A stretch of DNA of 64,000 bases from Sinomonas terrae (GCF_022539255.1 NZ_JAKZBV010000001.1:2108001-2172000); one strand, 5' to 3'. Shown: positions 14,113-23,049, counted from the stretch's first letter. Made by a program: numbers and translations. Notes: generated by a model from the sequence alone, not told the origin.

Positions 14113-15059
14113 TGGCCTGCCTTCTCCTCGAGGTCGCCTAGGAACGCGTGGATCGCGTCCGCCGCTGGCTGGGGCGTTTCGTAGTGGATGAGATGCCCGA
14201 CGCCGGGGATCACCGTGAGGCGTGAATCCGCGAGCCTTGCGTGGAATTTCCTCACGGCAGGCAACGGCGCCACCTCGTCACGGTCCCCGGCGATCAGGAG
14301 CACGGGCAGAGAGAGCTCGTCGGCGGCTTCCGCCGCCGTGTGCGAGACCGAGGCGCGGAAGGACTCGAGGAGCACGTCGCGGCTCGCAAAGCTCGAGAAG
14401 TACTGAGCGTGCTGGGCGTGGACGAACCGTCGCAATTCAGGATCGCGTGTCTTGGCCATGGCTTCGCTCATGACCCGGACGATCGCGGGGTGGCGAAGCA
14501 GCGCAGATCCGGCGCCCTCCGGTAGCCCAGCTCCGGCGCGATAGTAGCCGACCGCGAGGCGGCTCAAGATGCCTTGGGGGCCCTCGAGCGCCGGTGACGA
14601 GATCGGGTTGACGAGCACGAGCCGCGAGAACCGGCCCGGGTGCTCGGAGCAGACGCGGGCGGCCACGATGGACCCGAAGGAGTGCCCGAGCAGGACGGTG
14701 TCAGGACCGAGCCCGAGGGCTTGAGCGAGCGCATCCACCCAGGCGGCATAGCCGTCGATGTCATGGTGGTGGCCGCTCATCGGGGATGAGGCGCCGAAAC
14801 CGGGGAGGTCAGGCATCACGATACGAATATCGGGCAGGAGATCGACGATGCGCAGGAGTCCGTGATGCGTTCCGCGGAAGCCGTGGATCGCCAAGATGGT
14901 GGGGAGCGTTCCGGCTTCCGCGGGCGTAGCCGCCCGTTCGCCCTCCACTGGATCGTACGTGAAGACGGCGGTCTCAGAGCCGAGCACTTCGACGGTTGTC
15001 CGCCGCTCTCGCGACTCGAGAGCTGAGGAGAGGAAGCCTTCCCCCGCTGCGACCGCCAT
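14109..15059 (-). CDS. Alpha/beta-fold hydrolase
   Basis: This 316-residue hydrolase has a complete alpha/beta-hydrolase triad: the nucleophile elbow GHSFGS, Asp in LLIAGDRDEVAP, and His in GVGHLIHYE. The oxyanion region is ILAIHGFRGTHHG and a PDLPGFGASS loop is present. The substrate is unknown. The start shares one base with the upstream aldo/keto reductase stop (TGATG), and its stop overlaps the glycosyltransferase start, so all three are likely translated from one message. Confidence 0.85.
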   Translation of the reverse strand: MAVAAGEGFLSSALESRERRTTVEVLGSETAVFTYDPVEGERAATPAEAGTLPTILAIHGFRGTHHGLLRIVDLLPDIRIVMPDLPGFGASSPMSGHHHDIDGYAAWVDALAQALGLGPDTVLLGHSFGSIVAARVCSEHPGRFSRLVLVNPISSPALEGPQGILSRLAVGYYRAGAGLPEGAGSALLRHPAIVRVMSEAMAKTRDPELRRFVHAQHAQYFSSFASRDVLLESFRASVSHTAAEAADELSLPVLLIAGDRDEVAPLPAVRKFHARLADSRLTVIPGVGHLIHYETPQPAADAIHAFLGDLEEKAGQ

Positions 15060-15892
15060 CAGTTCACCTCATTGGGATCGGAGCCGGTCCGCTGTCCGCG
15101 TTCGAGGCCAGCGATGCGGTCGAGATCGTCGGCCGTGAGCTCGAAGCCGAAGACGTCGGCGTTCTCACGGATGCGCGCCGCGCTGCTAGCCTTCGGAATC
15201 ACAATGTGGCCGCATTGCAGATGCCACCGGATCACGGCTTGCGCAGGGGAGACGCCGTGAGCTGCCGCGATGTCGGTGATCACGGGATCCTCGAGGATGC
15301 GCCCACGTCCGAGCGGAGACCACGCCTCCGTGCGGATCCCGAGCTCTGCGTGGACGGCCTTGAGCAGGTCCTGCTGGAGCCATGGGTGGAGTTCGACTTG
15401 GTTCACGGCGGGCATGACAGTGCACTCGGCGGCGAGAAGCCGAAGATGCTCTGGCTGGAAGTTGCTGACTCCGATCGCGCGGACGCGCCCGTCCTCGAGC
15501 AGACGCTCGAGCGCGCGATACGTCTCGACGAAGAGCCCGCGTGCAGGGCATGGCCAGTGGATGAGGTACAGGTCCACGTAGTCGAGGCCGAGCGCGGAGA
15601 GGGAACGGTCGAACGCCCGCAGGGTCGGATCGTAGCCCTGATCACTGTTCCAGACCTTGGTGGTGACGAAGACGTCTTCGCGCGGAAGGCCGCCGTCGGC
15701 CGCCTCCACGACGGCGCGTCCCACGCCTGCCTCGTTGCCGTACATGGCTGCGGTGTCGAGACTCCGGTAGCCCGCGGAAAGGGCCTCCCCGGCAAGCCGG
15801 GCGGCGTCCTCCGCGGGCACCTTGTACAGCCCGAAGCCGAGCTGGGGCATGTCGACGCCGGCGGACAGGGTCACGCTGGGGGACTGGGTCAT
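15059..15892 (-). CDS. Aldo/keto reductase
   Basis: This 277-residue NADPH-dependent reductase of the AKR5 (2,5-diketo-gluconate reductase) type shows the catalytic tetrad: Asp and Tyr in YRSLDTAAMYGNEAGVG, Lys in VTTKVWN and His in LYLIHWPCP. The cofactor-binding end is IPKASSAARIRENADVFGF. The ATG at 15892 was chosen because the family N-terminus (VTLSAGVDMPQLGFGLYKV) begins there; a GTG-type extension of 10 residues upstream has no family support. It is the first gene of the minus-strand trio. Confidence 0.9.
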   Translation of the reverse strand: MTQSPSVTLSAGVDMPQLGFGLYKVPAEDAARLAGEALSAGYRSLDTAAMYGNEAGVGRAVVEAADGGLPREDVFVTTKVWNSDQGYDPTLRAFDRSLSALGLDYVDLYLIHWPCPARGLFVETYRALERLLEDGRVRAIGVSNFQPEHLRLLAAECTVMPAVNQVELHPWLQQDLLKAVHAELGIRTEAWSPLGRGRILEDPVITDIAAAHGVSPAQAVIRWHLQCGHIVIPKASSAARIRENADVFGFELTADDLDRIAGLERGQRTGSDPNEVN

Positions 15893-15928
15893 GCTCCCGA
15901 CTCTACCGGCCGCTCTCCTCAAGAGGCC

Positions 15929-16951
15929 TCAGGCTTCGAGCGCCAGGAGGGCACGCGCTGTTGCCTCGTCGATGACGAGCTGGGTCACGAGTCGTGCTCT
16001 GAGCGCGCCCCGCAGGCTGCGGGCCTTCGACGGCCCCGACACGACGCAGAAGCGGTGCTCGACCCCGCGAATGAGCGTGTGGTCCGGCCCTGTTGAACGC
16101 TCGTTGAGCGCAATCCCGTCGGAACTCCCATCCTCGCGGTAGAAGACGGTGGCGACATCGCCCACGACCCTCTCTTCGGCGAGGGACTGCAGATCTGCGC
16201 TGTCGAGATAGCTCCCGGTGTACACGTGGCTCGGCACATCGGCGTCCACCGAACCCACTCCGAACACTGCGACCGACATGTGGGCCTGGAGGTCGAGGAC
16301 GCGACGAACGCTCCGCTCCTGCCACATGAGCCGCTTCGTCTCCGCCCGATCGAAAAAGGCAGGGACCGGGAATTCCTCCACAGCGGCGTCGTAGGCGCCA
16401 CCAAACCTGCGCATGATCTCACTCGCGTATCCCAAGCCCATCGTCTGCGTGTTGGCCGCACCATTGAGCTGGACAACGGTGCTGCCATGAGTGGACTTGC
16501 GATTCAGGTACCGGCTCATTGCAGTCAGCGTCGAACCCCACGCCACTCCGAGCACGGTGTTCGAGCCAACGAACGGAGTGAGAGTACGGGCGGCATACAT
16601 GGAAACGCGATCGAGCGTCTCGGCCTCGTTGAGGTTGGACACGTGAGGGACCACGTGGGCGCGGATGCGGTACCGCCGGGAGATCGCGGACTCGAGCTCC
16701 GCCGACGATTCGAGCGGATTCCAGATCTGGATCTGGACCAGCCCAGTTTCACGGGCGAACGTCAGGAGGCGCGAGACCGTGGAACGCGAAGTCCGCAGCT
16801 CCCGCGCGATCGCATCCATCGTGAGGTCCTGGAGGTAGTACAGCTGCGCGGCGAGAAGAGCCTCGCGCTGTCTTCGCGTGACGGGACTTTGTGCGGAATC
16901 GCCGGGATCAGTGGGGTCTGGAAGCGAAGCTGGGAGCGTCACGGACGACAT
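15929..16951 (-). CDS. SorC/DeoR-type sugar-binding transcriptional regulator
   Basis: This 340-residue regulator has an N-terminal helix-turn-helix (about 45-70, TMDAIARELRTSRSTVSRLL) and a C-terminal sugar-phosphate-sensing domain (about 85-335; LGVAWGSTL, TVVQLNGA, FGVGSVD, GDVATVFY, plus the end IDEATARALL), the SorC family arrangement. It is divergent from glpD-glpK with about 90 bases between starts, so glycerol metabolism control is the likely job, with a phosphorylated triose/glycerol compound as inferred ligand. An in-frame GTG at 16969 is an alternative start; neither start has a strong ribosome-binding site. Confidence 0.85.
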   Translation of the reverse strand: MSSVTLPASLPDPTDPGDSAQSPVTRRQREALLAAQLYYLQDLTMDAIARELRTSRSTVSRLLTFARETGLVQIQIWNPLESSAELESAISRRYRIRAHVVPHVSNLNEAETLDRVSMYAARTLTPFVGSNTVLGVAWGSTLTAMSRYLNRKSTHGSTVVQLNGAANTQTMGLGYASEIMRRFGGAYDAAVEEFPVPAFFDRAETKRLMWQERSVRRVLDLQAHMSVAVFGVGSVDADVPSHVYTGSYLDSADLQSLAEERVVGDVATVFYREDGSSDGIALNERSTGPDHTLIRGVEHRFCVVSGPSKARSLRGALRARLVTQLVIDEATARALLALEA

Positions 16952-16954
16952 TCT

Positions 16955-16968
16955 TGCACGTTTGTGCA
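16955..16968. promoter_or_regulatory. Inverted repeat TGCAC-N4-GTGCA at the regulator start
   Basis: A perfect 5-base dyad with 4-base spacer lies 4 bases upstream of the ATG of the SorC-type regulator. Position and symmetry fit an autoregulatory operator; no binding data are visible. Confidence 0.4.
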
Positions 16969-16980
16969 CCGGGCTTGAAG

Positions 16981-17004
16981 ATTCTTCTCACGCTCTCGAA
17001 GAAT
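16981..17004. promoter_or_regulatory. Inverted repeat ATTCTTC-N10-GAAGAAT in the regulator/glpD gap
   Basis: Perfect 7-base half-sites are separated by 10 bases. The dyad overlaps a possible glpD promoter (TTGAAG 16975-16980, 18 bases, AAGAAT 16999-17004). It is a candidate operator for the divergent SorC-type regulator. Confidence 0.45.
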
Positions 17005-17044
17005 GGTCCTCAGACCCGCATTCGCATGTTTGAGGAGGACCCCT

Positions 17045-18835
17045 TTGGCCCCGTACACGCCCACCGTTCTGCCCCGCTCGACGTCCCCTCGCCCTCTGGT
17101 CTCCGCCCTCAGGGCAACGCCCCGCTCGCAGGTCCTCATCATCGGAGGCGGGATCAATGGGGTAGGCACCTTCAGGGACCTTGCGCTGCAGGGGGTGGAC
17201 GTGGCGCTCGTCGAGCGCGGCGACTATTGCGAAGGCGCCTCGGGAGCCTCCTCGCACATGATCCACGGCGGCATCAGATACCTCGAGAACGGGGAGTTCC
17301 GGCTTGTGCACGAGTCGGTTGTCGAGCGGAACCGCCTCCTGCGCATCGCGCCGCACTACGTCAAGCCCCTCCGGACCACGATCCCGGTCTTCACCACGTT
17401 CTCCGGGCTGCTCAACGCCCCGCTGCGCTTCCTGACCCATCGCTCCGGCAAGCCGAGGGCGCGGGGCGCACTCCTGATCAAGCTCGGCCTCGCCCTCTAC
17501 GACGCGTTCTCCCGCGAAGGCGGCAGCGTCCCGAGGCACCGGTTCGTGGGCCGCCGTCGCGCCTTGGCCGAGCTTCCCCGGCTGCGCCCCGACGTGAAGT
17601 ACGCGGCCACCTACTTTGACGCCTCTGTCCACAACCCCGAGCGCCTCACGCTCGATGTCCTGCGGGACGGGCTCGAAGCCAACCCCGCGGCGCGGGCAGT
17701 GAACTACGTGAGCGCCGTCGGGATGCACGACGGCGCGGTGCGGCTGCGCGACAAGCTCACCGGCGAGGAGTTCGACTTCGCCGCGGACGTCGTCGTCAAT
17801 GCAACCGGTGCCTGGACCGACCGGACGAACTCTGCTCTCGGAGCGGAGACAGACTATATGGGCGGGACCAAGGGTTCCCACATCGTCCTCGACGCTCCCG
17901 AACTGCTGGCCGCAACGGGCGGGCGGGAGATCTTCTTCGAGCACGCCGACGGGCGCATCGTCCTGATCTACCCGATCGGCGACCGCGTCCTCGTCGGCAC
18001 CACCGACATCGACGCGGGGCAAGACCTCACACCGGTCTGCACCGAAGAAGAGGTCAGCTACTTCTTCGAGCTGATCCAGCATGTCTTCCCCGGCATCACG
18101 GTCCGGCCTGACCAGATCGTCTACACCTTCTCGGGCGTCCGCCCGCTTCCTCGCCACGACGACACCGCGCCGGGATTCGTCTCAAGGGACTACCGCATTG
18201 AGCGTTCGGCTCGCAGTGACAGCGACCCCGTGCGGCTGAGCCTCGTAGGCGGGAAATGGACCACATTCCGCGCCCTCTCCGAGCATCTGGCAGACTCCGT
18301 GCTCCGCGAGCTGGGCATCCCGCGCCGCCAGAGCACCGCCGAGCTGCCCATCGGTGGTGGCGCGGGCTTCCCCGAGGGGCTGGCCGCACGGCGGGAATGG
18401 ATCGCCTCGCACCTTCCAGGGCTGGCGGATGCCCGGGCAGAGGTGCTCTTGGAACGTTACGGAACCCGAGCCGAGGAGGTCGCGTCCTTCCTTGCCGAGG
18501 GGCCGGACAGGTTGCTCGACAGCACGCAAGAACTCAGCGTCCGCGAGCTTGCGTACATGGCCCAGCGCGAACAGGTCGGGCACGTCGTGGACGTCCTCCT
18601 CCGCCGTACATCGCTCGCCTTCCGCGGTCTGGTCACGCGGAAGATGGTCTGGGAGGTGGCCGAGGCGCTCGCGCCCCATCTAGGTTGGGATTCAGAACGT
18701 GTCCACGTGGAGGTCCAGGATGCCGAGCACACGCTCGCCGACCTCCACGGCGCCGTGGTCTCGGCGCTCAATCCCGCGGGAGCCGCCCCCGGGGAAGAAG
18801 GAGCGGTCACAAGCGAAGGAGCCGTGAATGTCTGA
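17045..18835 (+). CDS. glpD: Glycerol-3-phosphate dehydrogenase (FAD-dependent)
   Basis: This 596-residue flavoprotein oxidises glycerol-3-phosphate to DHAP and passes electrons to the quinone pool. The FAD-binding motif is VLIIGGGINGVGTFRDLA (residues 31-48), followed by VERGDYCEGASGASSHMIHGG, GVRPLPR and a C-terminal DAO_C domain. The TTG at 17045 is supported by GAGGAGG at 17032-17038; an in-frame ATG at 17003 has no such site. The end overlaps glpK by 8 bases. No glpF is in the window, so glycerol uptake must be elsewhere or by diffusion. Confidence 0.9.
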   Translation: MAPYTPTVLPRSTSPRPLVSALRATPRSQVLIIGGGINGVGTFRDLALQGVDVALVERGDYCEGASGASSHMIHGGIRYLENGEFRLVHESVVERNRLLRIAPHYVKPLRTTIPVFTTFSGLLNAPLRFLTHRSGKPRARGALLIKLGLALYDAFSREGGSVPRHRFVGRRRALAELPRLRPDVKYAATYFDASVHNPERLTLDVLRDGLEANPAARAVNYVSAVGMHDGAVRLRDKLTGEEFDFAADVVVNATGAWTDRTNSALGAETDYMGGTKGSHIVLDAPELLAATGGREIFFEHADGRIVLIYPIGDRVLVGTTDIDAGQDLTPVCTEEEVSYFFELIQHVFPGITVRPDQIVYTFSGVRPLPRHDDTAPGFVSRDYRIERSARSDSDPVRLSLVGGKWTTFRALSEHLADSVLRELGIPRRQSTAELPIGGGAGFPEGLAARREWIASHLPGLADARAEVLLERYGTRAEEVASFLAEGPDRLLDSTQELSVRELAYMAQREQVGHVVDVLLRRTSLAFRGLVTRKMVWEVAEALAPHLGWDSERVHVEVQDAEHTLADLHGAVVSALNPAGAAPGEEGAVTSEGAVNV

Positions 18836-20345
18836 GCAGTACGTCGTGGCGATCGACCAGGGCACCACCAGCACGCGGGCGATCGTGTTCGACCACGGCG
18901 GCTCGATCGTTTCGACGGGCCAGCTCGAGCACGAACAGATCTTCCCCCGGGCCGGCTGGGTCGAGCACAGCCCGCGGGAGATCTGGGACAACGCGCGCGA
19001 GGTGATCGGCCAGGCCCTCTCGAAGGCGAACCTGACCCGGCACGATATCGCGGCCGTGGGGATCACGAACCAGCGCGAGACGGCGGTCGTGTGGGACAGG
19101 ACGACCGGCGAGCCGGTCTACAACGCCATCGTCTGGCAGGACACGCGCACCCAACCGATCGCCGACGAGCTCGCGGCTGACGGCGGCGTCGACCGCTTCA
19201 AGGACAAGGTGGGCCTGCCGCTCGCCACCTATTTCTCGGGCACGAAGATCAAGTGGATCCTCGACAACGTCGAGGGCGCCCGCGCCAAGGCCGAGGCGGG
19301 GGACCTCCTCTTCGGCAATACCGACGCGTGGCTCATCTGGAATCTGACCGGCGGCGTCGACGGCGGCGTCCACGTGACCGACGTGACGAACGCGTCCCGC
19401 ACCCTCTTCATGGACCTCAAAACCCTCTCGTGGGACCAGGAGATCCTGGACGTCTTCGGCGTCCCGGCATCGATGCTGCCCCAGATCCGGTCCTCCTCGG
19501 AGGTGTACGCCAAGGTCCACACATCCCAGCTCCTGCGCGAGGTCCCGATCGCAGGCATCTTGGGCGACCAGCAGGCCGCAACCTTCGGTCAAGCGGCCTT
19601 CGCCAAAGGCGAGGCCAAGAACACCTACGGCACGGGCTGCTTCCTGATCTTCAACACGGGAGAGGAGATCGTCCACTCCAAGAACGGCCTCCTGACCACC
19701 GTCGGCTACAAGCTCGGGGAAGCCGAGCCGCACTACGCACTCGAGGGTTCTATTGCCGTGGCCGGCTCGCTCGTCCAGTGGCTGCGGGACAACCTCGGCC
19801 TCATCACCAGCGCGCCCGAGGTGGAGGAGCTGGCACGCTCGGTCAAGGACAACGGTGGCGTGTACATTGTCCCGGCGTTCTCCGGACTGTTCGCGCCCTA
19901 CTGGCGGGCAGACGCACGCGGAGCGATCGTCGGGCTCACCCGCTACGCCAACAGGGGCCACCTCGCCCGCGCGGCGCTCGAGGCGACGGCGTTCCAGACG
20001 CGAGAGGTCCTCGACGCCGTCAACCGGGACTCGGGCGTCCCGCTGAGCGAGCTCAAGGTCGACGGCGGAATGGTCGCCAACGATGCGCTCATGCAGTTCC
20101 AAGCGGACATCCTTGGAGTAGACGTCGTCCGCCCCAAGGTCATCGAGACGACGGCGCTCGGAGCCGCCTACGCGGCCGGGCTCGCCGTCGGCTTCTGGAG
20201 CGACCTAGGCGAGCTTTCCGCGAACTGGGACGAAGACAAGCGCTGGAGCCCACAGCTCGACCCCTCCGAGCGGGACCGGTTGATGCGCCAATGGAAGAAG
20301 GCCGTCACGAAGTCCATGGAGTGGGTCGACGCCGACGTCCGCTAG
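18828..20345 (+). CDS. glpK: Glycerol kinase
   Basis: This 505-residue FGGY-family kinase phosphorylates glycerol to glycerol-3-phosphate, the substrate of GlpD. It has the phosphate-binding start AIDQGTTSTRAIVFDHGG, GITNQRETAVVWDRTTG, NTYGTGCFLIFNTG, and the ATP-binding LKVDGGMVANDALMQFQADILG. Full family length. GAAGGA at 18815-18820 serves as the ribosome-binding site, and the gene overlaps glpD, so dehydrogenase and kinase are made together. Confidence 0.97.
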   Translation: MSEQYVVAIDQGTTSTRAIVFDHGGSIVSTGQLEHEQIFPRAGWVEHSPREIWDNAREVIGQALSKANLTRHDIAAVGITNQRETAVVWDRTTGEPVYNAIVWQDTRTQPIADELAADGGVDRFKDKVGLPLATYFSGTKIKWILDNVEGARAKAEAGDLLFGNTDAWLIWNLTGGVDGGVHVTDVTNASRTLFMDLKTLSWDQEILDVFGVPASMLPQIRSSSEVYAKVHTSQLLREVPIAGILGDQQAATFGQAAFAKGEAKNTYGTGCFLIFNTGEEIVHSKNGLLTTVGYKLGEAEPHYALEGSIAVAGSLVQWLRDNLGLITSAPEVEELARSVKDNGGVYIVPAFSGLFAPYWRADARGAIVGLTRYANRGHLARAALEATAFQTREVLDAVNRDSGVPLSELKVDGGMVANDALMQFQADILGVDVVRPKVIETTALGAAYAAGLAVGFWSDLGELSANWDEDKRWSPQLDPSERDRLMRQWKKAVTKSMEWVDADVR

Positions 20346-20374
20346 ACCTCGGCGGGAGGATGCTGTGGCTGCGC

Positions 20375-20380
20375 TAGGAT
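20375..20380 (+). promoter_or_regulatory. -10 box of the leuS leader transcript
   Basis: TAGGAT lies six bases before the leader-peptide ATG at 20387, so the transcript may begin at or next to that ATG (leaderless). No clear -35 is seen. The embedded AGGA could alternatively act as a ribosome-binding site. Confidence 0.4.
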
Positions 20381-20386
20381 AGCTGT

Positions 20387-20413
20387 ATGCACGGCATCCT
20401 CCTGCTTCCCTAG
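20387..20413 (+). CDS. Leucine-rich leader peptide upstream of leuS (MHGILLLP)
   Basis: An 8-codon ORF reads Met-His-Gly-Ile-Leu-Leu-Leu-Pro and stop, with three consecutive Leu codons (CTC CTG CTT). Its stop codon forms the first base of a 7-bp hairpin, and a terminator-like hairpin follows, 102 bases ahead of leuS. This is the architecture of a leucine attenuation leader: slow decoding at the Leu codons would change which hairpin forms. Leucine leaders of this kind are known upstream of leuA in actinobacteria; placement before leuS is the notable point. Coding is inferred from composition and position. Confidence 0.55.
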   Translation: MHGILLLP

Positions 20414-20430
20414 CCGCTCCAACGAGCGGC
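20413..20430 (+). promoter_or_regulatory. Hairpin starting at the leader-peptide stop codon
   Basis: GCCGCTC (20413-20419) pairs perfectly with GAGCGGC (20424-20430) around a 4-base loop. It begins within the stop codon of the leader peptide, so a ribosome terminating there would prevent or melt it. Candidate sensing stem of the attenuator. Confidence 0.5.
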
Positions 20431-20431
20431 C

Positions 20432-20454
20432 GCCCCTCCCTGAGAGGGGCTTTT
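20432..20454 (+). terminator. Intrinsic terminator/attenuator before leuS
   Basis: GCCCCTC (20432-20438) pairs with GAGGGGC (20444-20450) over a 5-base loop and is followed by TTTT (20451-20454). It follows the stop hairpin by one base. It can act as attenuator for leuS and also ends glpK readthrough. Confidence 0.65.
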
Positions 20455-20514
20455 GTGTGTCAGGGGGCGAATGCTGTCGTAACGCCGAGGTGACGAAAAG
20501 TGGAGATAAGCAGG

Positions 20515-23049
20515 GTGAGCGAAGAGCAGGGCGCGAAGCAGGCGGCTGCGGGCGTGGCCGAGGCTACGGCTGCAGCAGAGGCTGCGTACAGCTTCGCCGC
20601 GATCGAGGCCAAGTGGCCAGCGGTGTGGGAGAAGCTGGGCGTCTTCACGCCCAAGGACGACGGGAGCCGTGAGCGCCGCTACGTCCTCGACATGTTCCCC
20701 TACCCGTCAGGCGACCTCCACATGGGCCACGCGGAAGCCTTTGCCATGGGGGACGTGGTGTCGCGCTACTGGCGCCTGCGCGGCTACGACGTGCTGCACC
20801 CGATCGGCTGGGACTCCTTCGGGCTGCCCGCCGAGAACGCCGCCATCAAGCGCAACGCGCACCCAGCCGAGTGGACCTACGCGAACATCGAAACCCAGGC
20901 GGCGTCGTTCAAGCGCTACGGGCTGAGCCTGGACTGGTCGCGCCGGCTGCACACCTCCGATCCCGAGTACTACCGCTGGACGCAGTGGCTTTTCCTGCGC
21001 TTCTACGAGCGCGGGCTCGCGTACCGCAAGAACCACCCCGTCAACTGGTGCCCGAAGGATCAGACTGTGCTCGCCAACGAGCAGGTCGTCAACGGCGCGT
21101 GCGAGCGCTGCGGCACGCCCGTGACCAAGAAGGCCCTCAACCAGTGGTACTTCAAGATCACCGATTACGCAGACCGCCTGCTCGACGATATGACGGAACT
21201 CGAGGGCCACTGGCCTGAGCGCGTCCTCGCGATGCAGCGGAACTGGATCGGCCGCTCCGAGGGTGCGCACGTCGACTTCGAGGTCGAGGCGACGGGTGAC
21301 GGGAGCAAGCCCGAGCGCAAGGTCACGGTCTTCACGACGCGGCCCGACACGCTGTACGGTGCCACGTTCTTCGTCGTCGCGGCCGACGCCGACCTCGCGA
21401 CCGAGCTCGTGGCGCCGGAGGAAGCTGCCGCCTTGGCCGAATACCAGGATCGGGTCAAGGCGCTCTCGGAGATCGAGCGTCAGAACACCGATCGCGAGAA
21501 GACCGGCGTGTTCCTCGGCCGCTACGCGGTGAACCCGTTGAGCGGGGAGAAGCTTCCCGTTTGGGCCGCCGACTACGTGCTCGCCGACTACGGCACGGGA
21601 GCCATCATGGCGGTCCCGGCCCACGACCAGCGCGACCTCGACTTCGCCCGTGCGTTCGGGCTGCCGGTGCGAGCGGTCCTCGACACCGGCGAGGACGACC
21701 CAGCTGCGAGCGGGGTCGCCACGGCCGGCGAGGGGACGATCATCAACTCCGGGCCGCTCGATGGGCTCTCGAAGGCTGAGGGCATCGCGAAGGCCATCGA
21801 GATCGTCGAAAGCGCAGGGACGGGAGAAGGGACCGTCAACTACCGGCTCCGCGACTGGCTCCTGTCGCGCCAGCGCTTCTGGGGGGCGCCGATCCCGATC
21901 ATCCACTGTGAAGCATGTGGCGAGATTCCGGTGCCGGACGATCAGCTTCCGGTGCGTCTCCCCGACGACCTTCGCGGCGAGCAGCTTGCCCCGAAGGGAA
22001 CGTCGCCGCTCGCTGCGGCCGAGCACTGGGTCAACGTCACGTGCCCGAACTGCGGAGGTCCCGCGAAGCGTGACACCGACACCATGGACACGTTCGTGGA
22101 CTCGTCCTGGTACTACCTGCGCTATCTCTCACCGGACTACACAGAGGGACCGTTCGATCCGGAAGCTGCAAAGCGCTGGATGCCTGTGGCGCAGTATGTG
22201 GGCGGCGTGGAGCACGCGATTCTCCATCTGCTGTACAGCCGGTTCTTCACGAAGGTCCTCAAGGACATGGGGCTCATCGACTTCGACGAGCCATTCGCCG
22301 CACTCATGAACCAGGGGCAGGTTCTGAACGGCGGCAAGGCCATGAGCAAGTCGCTCGGCAACGGCGTGGACCTCAGCGAGCAGCTCGACCAGTACGGCGT
22401 CGACGCTGTGCGCCTCACCATGGTGTTCGCCTCGCCGCCCGAGGACGACGTCGACTGGGCCGATGTCTCGCCGTCCGGCTCTGCGAAATTCTTGGCTAGG
22501 GCATGGCGCCTCGGGCAGGACGTCACGAGCGAGCCCGGCGCGGATCCCGCGAAGGGCGACCGCGCCCTCCGCAGCGTCACTCACCGGACGCTCGCCGACT
22601 CCGCCGAGCTCCTCGAGTCGCACAAGTTCAACGTCGTGGTCGCCAAGGTGATGGAGCTCGTCAACGCGACGCGCAAGGCGATCGACAGCGGGCCGGGAGG
22701 TGCCGATCCGGCTGTACGCGAGGCGGTCGAAGCCGTGGCCATCATCCTGAGCCTCATCGCGCCGTACACGGCCGAGGACCTGTGGGCAGCGCTCGGTCAC
22801 GAACCATCGGTCGCGAACGCCGACTGGCCCACCTACGACCCGTCGTTGCTTGTCGAGGAGACTGTCACGGCAGTGGTACAAGTCCAGGGCAAGGTCCGGG
22901 ACCGCCTTGAGGTAGCACCTGACATCACCGAGGAGTCTCTGCGCGAACTGGCTCTCGCTTCGCCGAATGTCGAGCGCATCCTCGACGGCCGGGGCATCCG
23001 CACCGTCATCGTGCGCGCCCCGAAGCTGGTGAACATCGTTCCGGCATGA
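20515..23049 (+). CDS. leuS: Leucyl-tRNA synthetase
   Basis: This 844-residue class I synthetase charges tRNA-Leu. The HIGH motif is HMGH (residues 69-72) in PYPSGDLHMGHAEAF, and the KMSKS motif is KAMSKS (608-613). The editing (CP1) domain contains the TTRPDTLYGATF threonine-rich region and the GTGAIMAVPAHDQRD aspartate motif. An Ala-rich N-terminal extension of about 25 residues precedes the family core. The GTG at 20515 has GGAG at 20502-20505; an in-frame GTG at 20500 is possible. Expression is probably controlled by the leucine leader at 20387-20454. Confidence 0.96.
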   Translation: MSEEQGAKQAAAGVAEATAAAEAAYSFAAIEAKWPAVWEKLGVFTPKDDGSRERRYVLDMFPYPSGDLHMGHAEAFAMGDVVSRYWRLRGYDVLHPIGWDSFGLPAENAAIKRNAHPAEWTYANIETQAASFKRYGLSLDWSRRLHTSDPEYYRWTQWLFLRFYERGLAYRKNHPVNWCPKDQTVLANEQVVNGACERCGTPVTKKALNQWYFKITDYADRLLDDMTELEGHWPERVLAMQRNWIGRSEGAHVDFEVEATGDGSKPERKVTVFTTRPDTLYGATFFVVAADADLATELVAPEEAAALAEYQDRVKALSEIERQNTDREKTGVFLGRYAVNPLSGEKLPVWAADYVLADYGTGAIMAVPAHDQRDLDFARAFGLPVRAVLDTGEDDPAASGVATAGEGTIINSGPLDGLSKAEGIAKAIEIVESAGTGEGTVNYRLRDWLLSRQRFWGAPIPIIHCEACGEIPVPDDQLPVRLPDDLRGEQLAPKGTSPLAAAEHWVNVTCPNCGGPAKRDTDTMDTFVDSSWYYLRYLSPDYTEGPFDPEAAKRWMPVAQYVGGVEHAILHLLYSRFFTKVLKDMGLIDFDEPFAALMNQGQVLNGGKAMSKSLGNGVDLSEQLDQYGVDAVRLTMVFASPPEDDVDWADVSPSGSAKFLARAWRLGQDVTSEPGADPAKGDRALRSVTHRTLADSAELLESHKFNVVVAKVMELVNATRKAIDSGPGGADPAVREAVEAVAIILSLIAPYTAEDLWAALGHEPSVANADWPTYDPSLLVEETVTAVVQVQGKVRDRLEVAPDITEESLRELALASPNVERILDGRGIRTVIVRAPKLVNIVPA

